Origin: JBJXHN01 sp046233135
GTDB lineage: Bacteria; Pseudomonadota; Alphaproteobacteria; Rhodospirillales; Rhodospirillaceae
NCBI GenBank assembly: GCA_046233135.1
Contig: JBJXHN010000001.1
Location: forward strand, 930,001 to 994,000
Length of the DNA stretch: 64,000 nt
Reading direction: 5' to 3'
The notes beneath the pieces were generated by a model. It was given only the letters and a program-made list of their open reading frames with translations. It did not search any database and had not been told where the DNA came from. A program made the position numbers and the translations under genes. This document shows positions 9,045 to 17,044 of the stretch, in pieces. The first letter of the stretch is position 1. The number at the start of each line of letters is the position of its first letter.

Positions 9045-9953
9045 GTGTCGGCAGCCCCGGAAGAAAGCGCGGGGCGAGTCAGGGTTCGCGGCCTCGAAAG
9101 GGCTCGTCCAGCCTGGCACGACGACGTTAACTATGGGTGGGCTCTGCCGGCTATGTCCCTCGCGACGATCCTCGGTGTGCTGTTTGGCTTCGGCCTGTTT
9201 GTTCTGTCCGTTTTCCTCAGCACCGACAATTATCTGCTGTTCATCGACCTGCCGAGCATCATCATGGTGATCGGCGGGACGCTGGCGGCGACCTTCATCT
9301 CCTATGAACCGCGCTACGTGATCCAGTCGGTCCGGGTCATGGGATCGATCCTGTTCAATGTGGAGATCAGCCGCGCCATCCTGACCCACGAGGTGGGCCG
9401 GGTGATTCGCTGGGGCTACGTGATCCAGAAAAGCGGCCTGCCCGGTCTGGAATCCGATGCCGCGAAGGTCCGCAAGCAGGACCGGTTCCTCGGCTACGGC
9501 ATCGATCTGGTGGTCAGCGGCTACACCGGCCAGGAAGTGCGGGAAATTCTCGCCAACACGGTGGAAACCACGTTCGGGCGCCAGACGGTTCAGGCCAACA
9601 TCCTGAAGAACATGGGCGGCACGGCGCCGGCCTTCGGCATGATCGGCACCCTGGTGGGTCTGATCATCATGCTCGACAGCATGGGCGACGACCCGTCGAA
9701 ACTCGGTCCCGGTCTGGCCATCGCCCTGGTGACCACCCTTTACGGCGTGCTGCTGGCCCGTCTCGTGTTCCTGCCCGCCGCGTCCAAAATTCGCCAGCGC
9801 GAGGAGATCATCCGCTTCCGCAACTACCTGCTGGCCGAAGGCCTGGCCCTGCTGGCGGAACGCAAGAGCCCGCGCTACATCCAGGACCGCATGAACAGCT
9901 ATCTCGACCCGACGATCCACTTCAGCATCGATAAGATGCGTGGCAAGGATTAA
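9045..9953 (+). CDS. motA: MotA-type flagellar motor stator protein
   Basis: Inner-membrane stator subunit of the MotA/PomA (TolQ/ExbB) family, conducting ions with MotB. Of 302 residues, TM1 (~36-60) and TM2 (~66-84) precede a large cytoplasmic loop rich in charged residues, and TM3-TM4 lie around ~195-250 with the family block GTAPAFGMIGTLVGLIIM. It is longer than the usual ~255-residue PomA because of a ~30-residue polar N-terminus from the GTG start at 9045; an internal ATG at 9151 would remove it. The motB-like gene follows 60 bp later. No other flagellar gene lies nearby, so a non-flagellar stator is possible but less likely. Confidence 0.88.
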   Translation: MSAAPEESAGRVRVRGLERARPAWHDDVNYGWALPAMSLATILGVLFGFGLFVLSVFLSTDNYLLFIDLPSIIMVIGGTLAATFISYEPRYVIQSVRVMGSILFNVEISRAILTHEVGRVIRWGYVIQKSGLPGLESDAAKVRKQDRFLGYGIDLVVSGYTGQEVREILANTVETTFGRQTVQANILKNMGGTAPAFGMIGTLVGLIIMLDSMGDDPSKLGPGLAIALVTTLYGVLLARLVFLPAASKIRQREEIIRFRNYLLAEGLALLAERKSPRYIQDRMNSYLDPTIHFSIDKMRGKD

Positions 9954-10013
9954 AGGGGGCTCAGGTCGCAGGCCGTCCCCAGTCCGGCAAACCCCAGGAA
10001 CGGAATCCGGTCG

Positions 10014-10745
10014 ATGAAACGAGACAATCGCTTTCAGGTCGAGGAAGACAACAGCAGCGACGATGACGCCTGGGTCACCACCTTTGCCGACATGACCACC
10101 CTTCTGCTGGCCTTCTTCATTCTGCTGGTGTCCATTTCCAAGGTGGACGTGGTTCTGTTCGAAAAGGTCAAGGCCGGCATTCAGGAAGGGGTGGGCAACC
10201 GCGAAGTCACCACCCCGATCGAAGACCTGCGCGTCCAGACCGCCGAAGTGGTCAAGTCCCTGCAAGTGGAAGATGTTGTCGGCATCGGCGAAGACGAACA
10301 GGGTCTGGTGATCGAATTCGCGTCTTCGGCTTTCTACCAGCCCGGCTCGGCCGACATCCGCCCCGAGGCTTTCCCGGTGCTGGAGCAGATCGTCGCCACC
10401 CTGAACGAGCCCCGCTACCAGAATTTTCAGATCGAAGTGCAGGGCCACACCGACGATATTCCCATCAACACCGAACGCTATCCGTCCAACTGGGAGCTGT
10501 CCGGCGACCGGGCCACCCGGGTGGTTCGCTTCATGGCCGACGTGGGTATCCGCAAGGAGCGGATGGTGGCCATGGCCTATGCGGATATCGCCCCCAAGGC
10601 CCCGAACCGGACGCCGGAAGGCCAGGCGATTCCGCTGAACCAGGAACTGAACCGGCGAATCGCGGTGCGGGTGTTCCCCTCCACCACCTTCTCCAGCAGT
10701 CAGGAACCCGCCCCCTCCTCCGTCATGCCCACGGCCGCGCAGTAA
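10014..10745 (+). CDS. motB: MotB-type stator protein with OmpA peptidoglycan-binding domain
   Basis: Partner of the upstream MotA-like protein. A single N-terminal TM segment carries the MotB plug signature (FADMTTLLLAFFILLVS) with the ion-binding aspartate at about Asp26. The C-terminal OmpA-like domain (~95-225) has the peptidoglycan-binding pattern QGHTDDIP and NWELSGDRA, anchoring the stator to the cell wall. At 243 residues it is a compact member of the family. ATG at 10014 follows CCCAGGAACGG. The two genes form an obvious pair; the next gene (LysE-like) is convergent. Confidence 0.9.
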   Translation: MKRDNRFQVEEDNSSDDDAWVTTFADMTTLLLAFFILLVSISKVDVVLFEKVKAGIQEGVGNREVTTPIEDLRVQTAEVVKSLQVEDVVGIGEDEQGLVIEFASSAFYQPGSADIRPEAFPVLEQIVATLNEPRYQNFQIEVQGHTDDIPINTERYPSNWELSGDRATRVVRFMADVGIRKERMVAMAYADIAPKAPNRTPEGQAIPLNQELNRRIAVRVFPSTTFSSSQEPAPSSVMPTAAQ

Positions 10746-10794
10746 CCGTCCGGGGCCGCCTCAGGAAAAGAAACGGCGCCGGCGGGCGGGGGCG

Positions 10795-11412
10795 TCAGCT
10801 GAGCGCGACGCCGGCCCCCGCCCCCACCAGGATCGCGCCAGAGCCACGGGCCAGACGTCTGGTGGCCTTGGCGCTGCGGAACAGATGCCGGGCACGGCCG
10901 GCCAGCACCACATAGGGTGTCAGCGCCAGCACCAGCATGATCACCGTCACCACCGCCAGCGTGCCCACATCGGGCAGGGTCAGGTGGGCCATATCCACCA
11001 CCATCGGCATGATGCCCATGTAGAAAACGATGGTTTTGGGATTGGCCAGCGTGGTCGTCAGCCCCAGCATCGCCGACCGTCGGGTCTGTGGTGCCTTCAG
11101 GGCCGCCACCTCCATGCCCCGGGCCTGCGACGCGCTGCGCCAGGCCTGGATCCCCAGCCACACCAGCCAGGCCGCACCGGCCAGTTTGACGAGGAAAAAG
11201 GCCTGCCCCATGGTCTTGGCCAGAGCCGCGAGCCCGCCGACGGCCAGCAGCAGATAGATCAGATCTCCGGCCAGCAGCCCGATGCAATAGGCCGCGCCGG
11301 CCCGCATGCCCCGCCCCAGGGTGCAGCCGACCAGGGCGAGAACCCCCGGCCCCGGAATCACCGCCGCCACCAGAATGGTCCCGGCATAGACCAGCACGTC
11401 ATGGGTCTGCAT
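10795..11412 (-). CDS. LysE/RhtB family amino-acid exporter
   Basis: A 205-residue inner-membrane protein with about six hydrophobic helices and the LysE-family N-terminus, including PGPGVLALVGCTLGRG (the PGP motif near residue 20) and a long basic C-terminal region. Members export lysine, homoserine, threonine or related metabolites; the substrate cannot be told. It is a single gene, convergent with motB and upstream of nothing obvious on its strand. Confidence 0.88.
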   Translation of the reverse strand: MQTHDVLVYAGTILVAAVIPGPGVLALVGCTLGRGMRAGAAYCIGLLAGDLIYLLLAVGGLAALAKTMGQAFFLVKLAGAAWLVWLGIQAWRSASQARGMEVAALKAPQTRRSAMLGLTTTLANPKTIVFYMGIMPMVVDMAHLTLPDVGTLAVVTVIMLVLALTPYVVLAGRARHLFRSAKATRRLARGSGAILVGAGAGVALS

Positions 11413-11569
11413 CGCCCTGTCTCCGAATAGGCCTTAGAAGGTGGCGCATTTTGGGACTTTCCCGGCGAAAGGCAAACGACCTTTTCTCCGGGGAGGGCCT
11501 ATCTTTTCTCGGGGATGGTCCGGGGCAGGTCGGGGCGGGTCGGGTCGGGGAATCCGGCCGGAGACGGGC

Positions 11570-12397
11570 TCAATCCGCCAGGGTGATGACCATATTGTCC
11601 TTGGCCACCATGACACCGTCCCAAGCCTGCTGCGCTTCCCGTTCCAGGGCGCGCATGAAGATATCGTCGTGGTCGGGGTCGTGGTGGAAGATCACCAGAT
11701 GCTTGGCTCCGGCCTGGCGGCACAGGCGCATGCCTTCCTGCCAGGTGGAATGCCCCCACCCCACCTTGGCCGGGAATTCGGCGTCGGTGTAGGTGCAATC
11801 GTAGATCACGTAATCCGTCCCCTCGATCAGCGACAGGATGTTCTGATCCGGTTCACCGGGCACATGTTCGGTGTCGGTGATGTAGCAGACGCTATGCCCC
11901 TTGTAATCCACCCGATAGCCCGTTGCGCCGTTGGGATGGCGCAGGGCGGCGGTGCGCACCGCGATGTCGCCGAACAGGGTGAAGGACTCGCCCGCTTCGA
12001 AGTCCGTGAAGGTCTTCTGGCTGTTCAGGGCTTCCAGCGGCACCGGGAACATGGGGTCGGACATCTGGCTGGCCAGAAGGTTCTGAATACCGCCGTTGCC
12101 CGACAGGTGCCCGGCATAGATGTCCAGCTTGATGCCCGGATTGAAGGCCGGCGAGAAGAACGGAAAGCCGAAAATATGGTCCCAGTGGGTGTGGGTCATC
12201 AGCAGCGCGAAATGATCCACGGTGCGATTGCCCGGGTCATTGCCGAGGTTCCGCAACCCGGTCCCGGCATCGAGAATCACATGGCGGCCATCAAGGACGA
12301 ATTCGACGCAACTGGTGTTACCGCCGTATTCCACATGCCGCGGGGAAGGACAGGCGATGCTGCCCCGGACGCCCCAAAACCTGATCATGCAACTCAT
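11570..12397 (-). CDS. MBL-fold metallohydrolase
   Basis: A metallo-beta-lactamase-fold hydrolase of the phosphodiesterase-like branch. The conserved start IRFWGVRGS..P....YGGNTSCV and the metal-binding THTHWDHIFGFPFF motif (HxHxDH) are clear, with later ligands in GWGHSTWQEG and FHHDPDHDD. The 275-residue length fits the family that includes cyclic-phosphate and RNase Z-like enzymes; the substrate is unknown. The start is uncertain: TTG 12409, ATG 12397 or ATG 12388, none with a strong ribosome binding site. It is a single gene. Confidence 0.85.
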   Translation of the reverse strand: MSCMIRFWGVRGSIACPSPRHVEYGGNTSCVEFVLDGRHVILDAGTGLRNLGNDPGNRTVDHFALLMTHTHWDHIFGFPFFSPAFNPGIKLDIYAGHLSGNGGIQNLLASQMSDPMFPVPLEALNSQKTFTDFEAGESFTLFGDIAVRTAALRHPNGATGYRVDYKGHSVCYITDTEHVPGEPDQNILSLIEGTDYVIYDCTYTDAEFPAKVGWGHSTWQEGMRLCRQAGAKHLVIFHHDPDHDDIFMRALEREAQQAWDGVMVAKDNMVITLAD

Positions 12398-12565
12398 GCC
12401 GACTCGCAATCCTGATCAGCGCCAAACCCTTTGCCAATCCCGCCGGCCCGCGACAAACCCTTGACCCCCAAAGATCTGATGATCACAGATCGGGATCCAA
12501 AGACCGAGAGATTGATGCGCTCAACCCTATGTTTTGCCGATCTTAGCGCTTGTCCGAGCCCCATC

Positions 12566-13402
12566 CTACCCTTTTTTCCTCTTTTCAAGGCAAATAGATG
12601 CGCCGGGCACTAGATCCAGATGGATATCCGCCCGCCCCTTGTTAACGGCAATTTCCACCAAGTCATTGGCGTTCACATACCACATCGGCCGACCCGCCGG
12701 AACGTCGGCAAAAGTCCTCGCCCGCCAAAGGATTTGGCCGTTTACGGACAGGCCGTCCTCCGCAGCCAGTTTTTCCGCGCGGATCCCTGTCATTGCGTTG
12801 CCATAATGATCAATATAGAGAATCTTCCACAGGTCATCGGGCCAATCCGGACGGTCCAGCAGGGCGGGATCGATGATCTCTGCGCCGTCCGGGGATTCGC
12901 CTTTGGCGAGTATCGCAGCGGCCGGCGCAAAGATATCGCGGCCGTGAAAGGACGCACTGGCCGTTCCGGGGACCGGCAGCCGCCAGGCCTCCACCCCGTC
13001 CGCCCCGGTTGCCCGCGCCCGGCGCAGCAACGGGCAGAGCAGACCGTTGTCCGGCCCCACCGCAGCCTGCCATCCCTTTCCCAGATCCGTATGGGTTCGC
13101 CAGCGCAGGGCGACCGCCCCCCGATCCGTTCCCACGCCCGGGTCGACCACCGCCAGGCACACCGCCCCCGGCCCGAACCAGGCGAAATGCGCGGCAAGCA
13201 CATAGCCGGCCAGATCGGGCCGGAACGGCGGCAGGTCGGAGAACAGGTCGATCACCGGGACTCCCGGCGCCATGCCGGCCAGCACCGCCTTCATCTGTCC
13301 CACATAGGGGCCGGACAGACCGAAATCGGTGGCGACAACCACCATCGGCGTGAATGGCACCATGGGCGTGAATGGGCGAGGCGGCGAAGCGGCGATGGTC
13401 AT
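12566..13402 (-). CDS. SAM hydroxide adenosyltransferase (DUF62/chlorinase-fluorinase family)
   Basis: A SAM-dependent hydrolase of the chlorinase/fluorinase/hydroxide-adenosyltransferase family, which cleaves SAM to adenosine and methionine. Family blocks are all present: VVATDFG near the N-terminus, LAVVDPGVGT, FHGRDIFAPAA and IDHYGNAMTGI. The 278 residues from ATG 13402 match typical length. A tandem PFTPMV-PFTPMV repeat just before the first beta-strand suggests that the true start may be a later ATG, within 22 codons. The gene is divergent from an MFS gene. Confidence 0.88.
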   Translation of the reverse strand: MTIAASPPRPFTPMVPFTPMVVVATDFGLSGPYVGQMKAVLAGMAPGVPVIDLFSDLPPFRPDLAGYVLAAHFAWFGPGAVCLAVVDPGVGTDRGAVALRWRTHTDLGKGWQAAVGPDNGLLCPLLRRARATGADGVEAWRLPVPGTASASFHGRDIFAPAAAILAKGESPDGAEIIDPALLDRPDWPDDLWKILYIDHYGNAMTGIRAEKLAAEDGLSVNGQILWRARTFADVPAGRPMWYVNANDLVEIAVNKGRADIHLDLVPGASICLEKRKKG

Positions 13403-13620
13403 CGGCAATACATCCGTATTGGCTGAGCAAAAAGGATCGGCGAACCGGGCGGGAAGCGCAACAGACAATTGGCCCTTTAGTACCAGGACCACGCGTTGCG
13501 TTTCCCCGTCCCGTTCCCATGTTAGGGTCGATCGCCAGAAAGACCAGGGGGGTCCCCGCCCGCCGTCGTCCCTGTCCTGTCCGCCCGGTCCCGGGTCCGC
13601 GTCCCACCAGGAACTCCCTC

Positions 13621-14907
13621 ATGTCCGTTCCCCCTTCCGCCAAGCCCCCGTCATCCTCCACCCCGCCCTCTTCCCCTTCCCCTCCCCCCACGCCGGCTCC
13701 CACCCTGGCCCCCGCCCTGGCCCTGCGTGTTTTCCTGCCCTTTGCCCTCGGCTACTACCTGTCCTACATCTTCCGCTCGGTGAACGCCGCGCTTGCCCCG
13801 GTCATGGTGACCGATCTGGGAATGGAGCCGGGAGCCCTCGGTCTTCTGGCCGGGGCCTATTTCCTCGCCTTCGCCCTGTTCCAGTTGCCGCTGGGCCTGC
13901 TGCTGGACCGCTATGGCCCGCGCCGGGTCCAGGCGGTGCTGCTGGCGGTGGCGACGGTGGGGGCGGCCGGTTTCGGGCTGGCGGACAGCCTGCCCGGCCT
14001 GATGACGGCCCGCTTCGTTATCGGTCTGGGGGTGTCGGGATGTCTGATGGCGGCCTTCAAGGCCCTGGCCCAGTGGTTTCCCCCGGCCCGCCTGCCCCTG
14101 TTGAACGGCCTGGTGATGGCGGCCGGCGGCCTGGGGGCGCTGACCGCCACGGCTCCGGCGGAAGCCCTGGCCGCCTGGCTGGGGTGGCGGTCGGTCTTCC
14201 TGGCCTGCGCCGGGCTGTCGGTGCTGACGGGACTGGCCGTGATCCTGGCCGTGCCGGCCACCGGCCGGGACGGCCATCCGGAGCCCCTGGGCAAGGCGAT
14301 CGCCGGGCTGCGCCTGGTGTTCGCCGCGCCGGTGTTCTGGCGCCTGGCGCCGGCCACCATGGCCACCCAGGCATCGATGATGGCGATCCAGAGCCTGTGG
14401 GCCGGTCCCTGGCTGACCGACGTGGCCGGTCGCACGCCGGGGGAGGCGGCAGGTCTGCTGTTCTGGGTCGCGGCCGCCATGGTCGCCGGCTTCCTCAGCC
14501 TGGGCGCCATTGCCGACCGTTTGGGGCGGCGCGGCATCCCGGTCTTTCATGTGGCCGTGACCGGCATGGGGATTTTCGTGCTGCTCCAGGCCGTGCTGGC
14601 CTGGGGGCCGGCGGATTGGGCGGTGGAACCCCTGTGGGTGCTGTTCGGTTTCTTCGGGACCACCGGGATCCTCAACTACGCCGTCCTGACGCAGTTCTAC
14701 GACGCCAGACTGAGCGGCCGGGTCAACACGGCGGTGAACCTGCTGGTCTTCACCGCCGCCTTTGCCTACCAGTGGGCCATGGGGCTGCTGGTGGAAGCCT
14801 CGGGCGGCTATGCCGTGCCGATTGCGGTGGGGGTGGTGATACAGGCCCTGGCGGTGGGCCGCATGGCCCTGGGCGGCAGCCCCGAACCACGGCGCCGCCC
14901 GGCCTGA
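13621..14907 (+). CDS. MFS transporter
   Basis: A 12-helix major facilitator of 428 residues. It starts with a Ser/Pro-rich cytoplasmic tail (~1-35); the first helix pair contains RSVNAALAPVM, and the MFS loop 2-3 motif is LLLDRYGPRRVQ. The substrate cannot be inferred. It is followed 95 bp later by an M20 peptidase on the same strand. The gene pair could form an uptake-plus-hydrolysis unit, but that is only inferred from adjacency. Confidence 0.87.
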   Translation: MSVPPSAKPPSSSTPPSSPSPPPTPAPTLAPALALRVFLPFALGYYLSYIFRSVNAALAPVMVTDLGMEPGALGLLAGAYFLAFALFQLPLGLLLDRYGPRRVQAVLLAVATVGAAGFGLADSLPGLMTARFVIGLGVSGCLMAAFKALAQWFPPARLPLLNGLVMAAGGLGALTATAPAEALAAWLGWRSVFLACAGLSVLTGLAVILAVPATGRDGHPEPLGKAIAGLRLVFAAPVFWRLAPATMATQASMMAIQSLWAGPWLTDVAGRTPGEAAGLLFWVAAAMVAGFLSLGAIADRLGRRGIPVFHVAVTGMGIFVLLQAVLAWGPADWAVEPLWVLFGFFGTTGILNYAVLTQFYDARLSGRVNTAVNLLVFTAAFAYQWAMGLLVEASGGYAVPIAVGVVIQALAVGRMALGGSPEPRRRPA

Positions 14908-15002
14908 AGACGACACCCGCTGTCACGCCCTTTCACCCACCTCGCGAATCCCTTACATCACGATGGTGCGGACGATCCGCCTTCCCCAACCTGGATGCTG
15001 CC

Positions 15003-16154
15003 ATGTCTCTTCTGGACAGTTTGACCCCGCTCACTTCCTTGATGGCCGACTGGCGGCACGACATCCACCGCCACCCGGAGCTGGCCTACAAGGAGCATCG
15101 CACGGCGAAAAAGGTGGCCGAGCTGCTGCGCGGGTTCGGGGTGGACAAGGTGACGGAGGGGGTCGGCGGCACCGGTGTGGTGGCCGAGATCCGCAACGGG
15201 GACGGCCCGCTGATCGGCCTGCGGGCGGATATGGACGCCCTGCCGATCACCGAACACAACGCCCTCCCCCATTGCAGCGTCCACGACGGCGTGATGCACG
15301 CCTGCGGCCATGACGGCCACACCACCATGCTGCTCGGCGCCGCCCGCTATCTGGCGGAAAGCCGGAATTTCTCCGGCACCGCCGTGCTGGTCTTCCAGCC
15401 TGCCGAAGAAGGCCTGGCCGGGGCCAGGGCGATGATCGACGACGGCCTGTTCCTGCGCTGGCCCGTGGGCTCGGTCTACGCCCTGCATAACATGCCGGGA
15501 CTGGAGGCCGGGGCGATCTCCGTTTCTCCCGGTCCGGTGATGGCCGCGGCGGACGAGATCTTCGTGACCATCACCGGCAAGGGTGGCCATGCCGCCGCCC
15601 CGGACATCGGCCGCGACCCGATCCTGGCGGGCAGCGCGGCGGTGATGGGCTTGCAGCAGATCGTGTCGCGCAACGTTGCGCCCCGGGACACGGCGGTGAT
15701 TTCGATCACCTGTTTCCACGGCGGCGATACCTTCAACGTCACCCCCGACGAGGCAAAGCTGACCGGCACCGTCCGCTTCTTCGAGCCTGCCGTCGGCGAC
15801 CTGATGAAGGCGCGGATCGCCCAGGTGCTGGACGGCGTGGCGCTGAGCAACGATGTGCGGATCGACATGGACTACGTGGACGGCTATCCCCCCACCATCA
15901 ACACCACCGCCGAGGCCGATTTCGGCCGCGCCGTGGCCGCCAGGGTGCTGGGCGAGGCCAAGGCGCCGGCCCAGATCCCCCGCATGTTCGCCGAGGATTT
16001 CTCCTACATGCTGCAAGAGAAGCCGGGCGCTTACGGCTTCATCGGCAACGGGGATTCCCCGTCGCTGCATAACTCCCGGTACGACTTCAACGACGGCATC
16101 CTCGCCGCCGGCGCCGCCTGGTTCGCCGGCCTGGTGGAGGAGAACGGACGGTAG
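15003..16154 (+). CDS. M20 family amidohydrolase (hippurate hydrolase/aminoacylase-like)
   Basis: A zinc-dependent M20D amidohydrolase that removes the acyl group from N-acyl amino acids or related amides. The 383-residue protein starts DWRHDIHRHPELAYKE and shows the metal-binding HACGHDGHTTMLLGAARYL and the FQPAEEGLAGA blocks, with the dimerisation/lid domain in the middle and a C-terminal AEDFSYMLQEKPGAY. Both metal-ligand regions are intact. It follows an MFS transporter. A palindromic hairpin 27 bp after the stop (16181-16213) could also end its transcript. Confidence 0.93.
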   Translation: MSLLDSLTPLTSLMADWRHDIHRHPELAYKEHRTAKKVAELLRGFGVDKVTEGVGGTGVVAEIRNGDGPLIGLRADMDALPITEHNALPHCSVHDGVMHACGHDGHTTMLLGAARYLAESRNFSGTAVLVFQPAEEGLAGARAMIDDGLFLRWPVGSVYALHNMPGLEAGAISVSPGPVMAAADEIFVTITGKGGHAAAPDIGRDPILAGSAAVMGLQQIVSRNVAPRDTAVISITCFHGGDTFNVTPDEAKLTGTVRFFEPAVGDLMKARIAQVLDGVALSNDVRIDMDYVDGYPPTINTTAEADFGRAVAARVLGEAKAPAQIPRMFAEDFSYMLQEKPGAYGFIGNGDSPSLHNSRYDFNDGILAAGAAWFAGLVEENGR

Positions 16155-16170
16155 CGCCCTTCTCTTCGCG

Positions 16171-16213
16171 TTGACAGAAGATCCCACTGTAACCATATTG
16201 GTTACAGTGGGAT
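16171..16213 (+). promoter_or_regulatory. Promoter-operator of the higBA module
   Basis: TTGACA at 16171-16176 and CATATT at 16194-16199, 17 bp apart, form a good sigma70-type promoter. A perfect 15-bp inverted repeat (16181-16195 and 16199-16213, centre TAT) overlaps the spacer and the -10, with the inner palindrome GTAACC-ATATT-GGTTAC. The position fits autorepression by the HigA-type antitoxin. The same hairpin plus TTTT could serve as a terminator for the upstream M20 gene. Confidence 0.7.
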
Positions 16214-16282
16214 TTTCCCCTTCAGGTGGAAGATGCAATCGAATATCCTTCGGTTGCAAAATTCCCCGAAGGGAGAAATTTT

Positions 16283-16558
16283 ATGCTGCGGAGCTTTGCC
16301 CATCCTGGCCTTGAGGAACTATGGATAGAGGGGGTTTCGGCGCGGATATCCCCCCAGCATCAGAGGAAAATACTCCGTATTCTCACGTTTCTTGAAAACG
16401 CTACGGGCTTAGCCGATCTGCAAGGCATGTTCAAATTTCATAGCCTGAGGGGAAGTAGGAACAGCGAATATGCGATGTCAGTTTCGGGAAACTACAGAAT
16501 CACTTTCCGCATCTCTGACGATGGTATTGAGGATCTGAACTACGAAGACTACCACTAA
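16283..16558 (+). CDS. higB: HigB/RelE-type toxin
   Basis: A 91-residue RelE-superfamily mRNA interferase of the HigB (plasmid maintenance killer) type, expected to cleave mRNA on the ribosome. The start MLRSFAHPGLEELW, the mid-protein helix HQRKILRILTFL and the terminal strand GNYRITFRIS..G..DLNYEDYH are characteristic. ATG 16283 is preceded by GGGAGA; a longer reading frame upstream lacks family similarity. The antitoxin gene follows 38 bp downstream, toxin first, as in other higBA systems. It is moderately less GC-rich than its neighbours. Confidence 0.9.
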   Translation: MLRSFAHPGLEELWIEGVSARISPQHQRKILRILTFLENATGLADLQGMFKFHSLRGSRNSEYAMSVSGNYRITFRISDDGIEDLNYEDYH

Positions 16559-16596
16559 CGCTTTCTAAACCAAGAGAAATGGTCGGAGATTATGTT

Positions 16597-16932
16597 ATGA
16601 TTCCGATAAACCGAGCCCCCATCCACCCCGGCTCCATCCTCAAGGAGCTTTTCCTTGATGAGCGGAACATTTCGATCTCAGCGCTGGCGGAAGCAACCAA
16701 TGTCTCTCGCAAGCACGTATCGATGATCGTGAACGAACACATCGGCATCAGCTCCGAAATGGCCTTGCGCTTGGCCGCTGTTTTCGGCACCTCGGCCCAG
16801 GTCTGGATGAACATGCAGAACCAGTACGACCTGTGGCACGCTGAAAAAGCTTTGGCAGCCAAACCGGCGCGCCATGGTGCCTTCGCCCCGCCCCCGGAGG
16901 CAATCGCGGACGCTGAAACCGAGCCCACCTGA
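16597..16932 (+). CDS. higA: HigA-type XRE antitoxin
   Basis: An antitoxin and autorepressor of the HigA family. The 111 residues begin with the IHPGSILKELFLDERNIS block and contain a helix-turn-helix (ISALAEATNVSRKHVSMIVN, ~26-45), then HIGISSEMALRLAAVFGTSAQVWMNMQNQYDLW, all family signatures. ATG 16597 has GGAG at 8-bp spacing; another ATG at 16579 is in frame. The Ala/Pro-rich tail is not conserved. Its likely target is the palindrome at 16181-16213. Confidence 0.92.
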   Translation: MIPINRAPIHPGSILKELFLDERNISISALAEATNVSRKHVSMIVNEHIGISSEMALRLAAVFGTSAQVWMNMQNQYDLWHAEKALAAKPARHGAFAPPPEAIADAETEPT

Positions 16933-16981
16933 CCCCCGCCCCTTCCGCAAACCCCCTCGCCTTCCACGCAAAGCATCTTTT

Positions 16982-17002
16982 TATTGCGACTGAGTAGCAA
17001 TA
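16982..17002 (+). promoter_or_regulatory. Possible Fur-like operator before the iron ABC operon
   Basis: TATTGC-9 bp-GCAATA is a 21-bp inverted repeat located 43 bp upstream of the GTG start of the binding-protein gene. Its length and position suit an iron regulator of the Fur family, which would repress iron import when iron is sufficient. The match to a specific consensus is weak. Confidence 0.35.
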
Positions 17003-17044
17003 GCGTCACTCTAGCCCGATAGCCACAAAAGCAGGAGGGTGAAG

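Noticed and set aside
12473..12495. GATCTG-ATGATCA-CAGATC palindrome between the MBL and SAM hydrolase genes as an operator.
   Set aside because: Arms are only 6 bp and there is no regulator gene nearby to support it.
13329..16154. One very long frame apparently joining sequence over the MFS gene to the M20 peptidase.
   Set aside because: The part before 15003 is an out-of-frame reading of the MFS gene; the peptidase start at 15003 is typical of its family.
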